Shown: positions 61,487 through 64,000 of the stretch, piece after piece
Layout of the letters: the number at the start of each line of letters is the position of its first letter
How positions within the stretch are numbered: position 1 is the first letter of the stretch
DNA from: Acidimicrobiaceae bacterium
GTDB taxonomy: Bacteria > Actinomycetota > Acidimicrobiia > Acidimicrobiales > RAAP-2
Assembly: GCA_003155915.1 (NCBI GenBank)
Contig: PMFA01000003.1
Span: 1 to 64,000, forward strand
Length of the DNA stretch: 64,000 bases
Direction: 5' to 3'
Position numbers and translations under genes: made by a program
The notes under the pieces: model-generated
What the model was told of the DNA's origin: nothing
The model's database searches: none
Seen by the model: the letters and a program-made list of their open reading frames with translations, nothing else

Positions 61487-62325
61487 TCGCGAAGTGCGTC
61501 GAGCGCGTCGAAGGTCTCGTCGTCGAGCGTGACAGCGGCGGCGGCGCAGTTCTCCTCCACGTGGGCCACCTTGGAGGTCCCGGGAATCGGCAGCAGGACC
61601 GGGGAACGGCGCAGCAACCACGCGAGCGAGAGTTGTCCGACGGTGATGCCGTTCTTGTTCGCCAGCGCGTCGAGCGGACCCCCACTACGTGCGAGACTGC
61701 CTGCCGCCACGGGGAACCAGGGGATGAATCCGATGCCCTCGCCCGCGCAGTACTCCAACACCGCTTCGCTCTGTCGATTCGTCACGTTGTAGAGGTTCTG
61801 TACCGTCGAGATCGGGACGACCTTCCTCGCGGCGACGATCTGCTCGACGCTCACTTCAGAGAGCCCGACGGCCTGCACCTTGCCCTCGTCGAGCAAATCA
61901 CGGAGCAGTCCGAATTGATCCTCGGGCGCGACAGAAGGATCAATGCGGTGCAATTGGAAGAGGTCGATCGACTCCTGGCCCAGGCGACGAAGCGACATCT
62001 CGCACTCCTGACGTAGGTAGTCGGGGCGACCGCACTCGCGCCACGCGTCGGGACCGATTCGCAAGAATCCGGCCTTGGTCGCGATCTTGACCTCGCCGTA
62101 GGGGTGGAGCGCCTCGCGGATCAACTCTTCTGAGACGTACGGTCCGTACGAGTCGGCGGTGTCGATCAGGTTGACTCCGAGCTCGACGGCGCGCTTCAGG
62201 ACCGCGCGACATTCGTCGGGGTCCTGGGGCGGCCCCCAGATACCCTCGCCCGTGATGCGCATCGCGCCGAAGCCCAGTCGATTCACCGTTTGGTTGGCGT
62301 ACGTGAACGTGGTCGGTTCAGTCAT
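61483..62325 (-). CDS. Aldo/keto reductase
   Basis: This 280-residue NADPH-dependent reductase has the catalytic Asp and Tyr in [14 protein letters not shown], the Lys in VKIATKAGF, the His in FQLHRID and a coenzyme-binding [16 protein letters not shown]. It is most like the AKR branch of YeaE/pyridoxal-reductase-like proteins. AGAAGG precedes the ATG. Confidence 0.91.
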   Translation of the reverse strand: MTEPTTFTYANQTVNRLGFGAMRITGEGIWGPPQDPDECRAVLKRAVELGVNLIDTADSYGPYVSEELIREALHPYGEVKIATKAGFLRIGPDAWRECGRPDYLRQECEMSLRRLGQESIDLFQLHRIDPSVAPEDQFGLLRDLLDEGKVQAVGLSEVSVEQIVAARKVVPISTVQNLYNVTNRQSEAVLEYCAGEGIGFIPWFPVAAGSLARSGGPLDALANKNGITVGQLSLAWLLRRSPVLLPIPGTSKVAHVEENCAAAAVTLDDETFDALDALRD

Positions 62326-62370
62326 AGAACTCCTTCTCGAACTCTCACCTTAAAGTGAAAAGGCAACAAG

Positions 62371-62394
62371 CGGCCACCCGAAAGGGTGACCGCT
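62371..62394 (-). terminator. Terminator hairpin after the peroxiredoxin gene
   Basis: On the minus strand GCGGTCACCC pairs with GGGTGGCCGC (one G-U) around TTTC, followed by TTGTTGCCTTTTC. The 10-bp stem lies 17 bases beyond the peroxiredoxin stop. Confidence 0.7.
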
Positions 62395-62411
62395 TCTCGA
62401 CTGTGTTGCGA

Positions 62412-63047
62412 CTATTTGTTGGGCTGCGGGGTGTAGCGCAGGTAGTCCTTTACCTTGCGAAAACCCTTGGGGAATTTCTCCTTGGCGTCCTCGTCGCTTA
62501 CGGCCGGTGCGATGATGACGTCATCGCCGTCCTGCCAGTCGACGGGCGTCGAGACCGGAAACTTGGCCGAGAGCTGCAGCGAGTCGAGCACGCGAAGAAT
62601 CTCGTCGACGTTACGTCCGACCGAGGCCGGGTAGGTCAGCGTGAGCTTCACCTTCTTGTTCGGGTCGACGATGAAGACGCTTCGGACGGTCAACGTGTCG
62701 TTCGCGTTCGGGTGAATCATGTCGTAGAGGTCCGCGACCTTGCGATCGGCGTCGCCGATGATCGGAAAGTTGAGCTCCGCGCCCTGGGTCTCACTGATGT
62801 CACTCTTCCAGCGCAGGTGGGAGTCGACGTCGTCCACCGACACGGCGATCAATTTGGTATTGCGCTTGTCGAACTCGGGGCGGCGCGCGGAAAAGGCGCC
62901 TAGTTCGGTGGTGCACACCGGGGTGAAGTCCTTGGGGTGCGAGAAGAGGATGCCCCAACCGTCGCCCAGATAGTCGTAAAAGTTGATGGTGCCGTCGGTG
63001 GTCTCCGCCGTGAAGTCAGGGGCCTCGTCGCCGAGTCGAATCGCCAT
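62412..63047 (-). CDS. 1-Cys peroxiredoxin (Prx6 subfamily)
   Basis: This 211-residue thiol peroxidase has the peroxidatic Cys45 in SHPKDFTPVCTTELG, the arginine in GRNVDEILRVLDSLQ and the Prx6 C-terminal domain (PVDWQDGDDVIIAPAVSDEDA). Cys45 is the only cysteine, so it must be a 1-Cys enzyme reduced by an external partner. ATG 63047 follows AAGGAG. Confidence 0.94.
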   Translation of the reverse strand: MAIRLGDEAPDFTAETTDGTINFYDYLGDGWGILFSHPKDFTPVCTTELGAFSARRPEFDKRNTKLIAVSVDDVDSHLRWKSDISETQGAELNFPIIGDADRKVADLYDMIHPNANDTLTVRSVFIVDPNKKVKLTLTYPASVGRNVDEILRVLDSLQLSAKFPVSTPVDWQDGDDVIIAPAVSDEDAKEKFPKGFRKVKDYLRYTPQPNK

Positions 63048-63186
63048 GCTTTGCTCCTTGAACGTGATGTCAGTCCCTTGACTGAACGAGCCAACCCTAG
63101 TGGGAAACATAGAATTCTTGCCAATACCCATCGGATTTGTAGAGAAGTGGAAACCCTTCGATCACGAAGGCTGTGAAACTGGTGTG

Positions 63187-63861
63187 ATGGACGCACAAAG
63201 CCCGCCGGTCGTCGCGGCCTTCGATCTCGACGGCACGCTCACCGAGGGCGGCAGTGTCTTTCCCTGGCTCAAGTCGATCGCCGGACGCGGACGCACCTGG
63301 CGCGCGAGCTTGTCCCTCGCGATACCCCTGACGATCGGCGCCATTCGCTCGAGTCGGTGGGCCGATAACGCGAAGGAGCGACTCTTCTTGAAGCTCCTCG
63401 CCGGTCTCAACGAACAGAACGTCAAGGCCGAATCGCGTACCTTCGCGCTCGAACACCTCGAACGTGAAGGTCGGGCTTTGATGCTGTCGCGCCTCGCGTG
63501 GCACCGAACCCAGGGCCACGACATCGTGATCGTCTCGGCGTCACCGCAGCTCTACGTTGACGTCATGACCGAACAACTCGGAGCGAACGTCGGTCTGGGC
63601 ACCCGTCTCGCGGTCGATCCGCGAGACCGACTGACGGGCGGGTACCTCGGCAAGAACTGTCGTGGGAGCGAGAAGCTGCGTCGACTCGACGAATGGATCG
63701 CCAGTCGCCACTACCCGACGTCCCCGATCATCTACGCCTACGGCAACTCACGGGGCGACCGGCGGATGTTGAGCGGCGCGACGCATCCCTTCAACGTCGG
63801 TCGGCTCGGCCCGTTCGGCTCGCTTCGCCGTTTCCCGCGACTCAAGTCCGCGGAACAGTAA
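63187..63861 (+). CDS. HAD-superfamily phosphatase (subfamily IB, SerB-like)
   Basis: This 224-residue HAD hydrolase has the nucleophile motif AAFDLDGTLTEGGS (Asp13, Asp15), motif II IVSASPQLYVDVM and motif III/IV around GYLGKNCRGSEKLRRLDEW and AYGNSRGDRRML. The helical cap after the first motif is typical of the IB group of phosphoserine- and lipid-phosphate phosphatases. ATG 63187 gives the standard N-terminus; an upstream in-frame extension is not conserved. Confidence 0.86.
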   Translation: MDAQSPPVVAAFDLDGTLTEGGSVFPWLKSIAGRGRTWRASLSLAIPLTIGAIRSSRWADNAKERLFLKLLAGLNEQNVKAESRTFALEHLEREGRALMLSRLAWHRTQGHDIVIVSASPQLYVDVMTEQLGANVGLGTRLAVDPRDRLTGGYLGKNCRGSEKLRRLDEWIASRHYPTSPIIYAYGNSRGDRRMLSGATHPFNVGRLGPFGSLRRFPRLKSAEQ

Positions 63862-64000
63862 CTACTGCTGACGGATCGCCGCACCAAGTTCGACGAGGCC
63901 GCCTTCGCGTCCGTCGTAGGTCACCTGAATCGACGCCGCCTGTTCGCGCCACGCGATGACGGTATTGCCCCGAGGATCGACGACGCCGATGTTCACGTCG
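63862..64000 (-). CDS. C-terminal part of an unknown protein (cut by window edge)
   Basis: A minus-strand frame enters from the right edge and ends at 63862 with TAG, directly after the HAD gene stop. The visible 45 residues include DVNIGVVDPRGNTVIAW and end AAIRQQ. I do not recognise the family. It is accepted because codon use is like its neighbours and it fills the space to the convergent gene. Confidence 0.45.
   Translation of the reverse strand, partial: DVNIGVVDPRGNTVIAWREQAASIQVTYDGREGGLVELGAAIRQQ

Noticed and set aside
1-64000. A genomic island, prophage or defence system
   Set aside because: No integrase, transposase, tRNA-linked direct repeat, toxin-antitoxin pair or defence gene was seen. 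The tRNA-Gly is complete and flanked by housekeeping genes.

Overview
The window is high-GC DNA from an actinobacterium. The markers are a division cluster with sepF, a Wag31-type divIVA and a MurE with the meso-DAP motif, plus a DUF3040 protein, the proteasome activator Bpa, a Lys/Ala-tailed TraR/DksA protein next to lspA, wax-ester synthase (WS/DGAT) and a group-2 sigma factor. The gene content would suit the class Acidimicrobiia, but this is inference and no rRNA is present to confirm it. No insertion sequence, prophage, CRISPR array or rRNA was seen. The only RNA gene found is a tRNA-Gly(GCC).

Layout. 1-3.3 kb: SRPBCC protein, arylsulfatase and a crotonase (MenB-like, cut by the left edge) on the minus strand, divergent from a MenE-like ligase. 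3.4-11 kb: a xylose locus, with xylA-xylB on plus and a CUT2 sugar ABC transporter plus a Gfo/Idh/MocA dehydrogenase on minus. 11-15.4 kb: aquaporin, a YyaL-type thioredoxin-domain protein and two unknown genes. 15.5-21.1 kb: dnaE, bpa, an Rrf2 regulator and a sigma factor. 21.1-41.7 kb: about 20 kb all on the minus strand. In transcription order it reads DUF3040, ROK kinase, 86-aa protein, HNH nuclease, lipoate-ligase-like protein, mraZ, rsmH, ftsL, ftsI, murE, mraY, ftsW, murG, murC, murB, ftsQ, ftsZ, yggS, sepF, yggT, divIVA, traR, lspA, rluD. Nearly every junction from rsmH to ftsQ overlaps by 1-4 bases. murF and murD are absent from the cluster.

41.7-64 kb: mixed metabolism. It holds a low-molecular-weight tyrosine phosphatase, two DHA2 drug exporters, a nitronate-monooxygenase-like flavoprotein, a Fur regulator, an ABC-2 exporter and a nitroreductase. 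It also holds an amino-acid-type ABC importer overlapping a class III CoA-transferase, a phosphonate-monoester-hydrolase-like sulfatase coupled to an esterase, a CHAD protein, tRNA-Gly, dut with WS/DGAT, orn with an acyl-CoA synthetase, an aldo/keto reductase, a 1-Cys peroxiredoxin and a HAD phosphatase.

The most notable non-coding signals are these. Phased TGGNN repeats, presumed MraZ boxes, precede mraZ. A perfect 14-bp inverted repeat abuts the rsmH ribosome binding site. A perfect 12-bp inverted repeat lies upstream of the xylose binding-protein gene. Six plus-strand genes share a TANNNT hexamer placed exactly 12 bases before the start codon, which suggests leaderless mRNAs.
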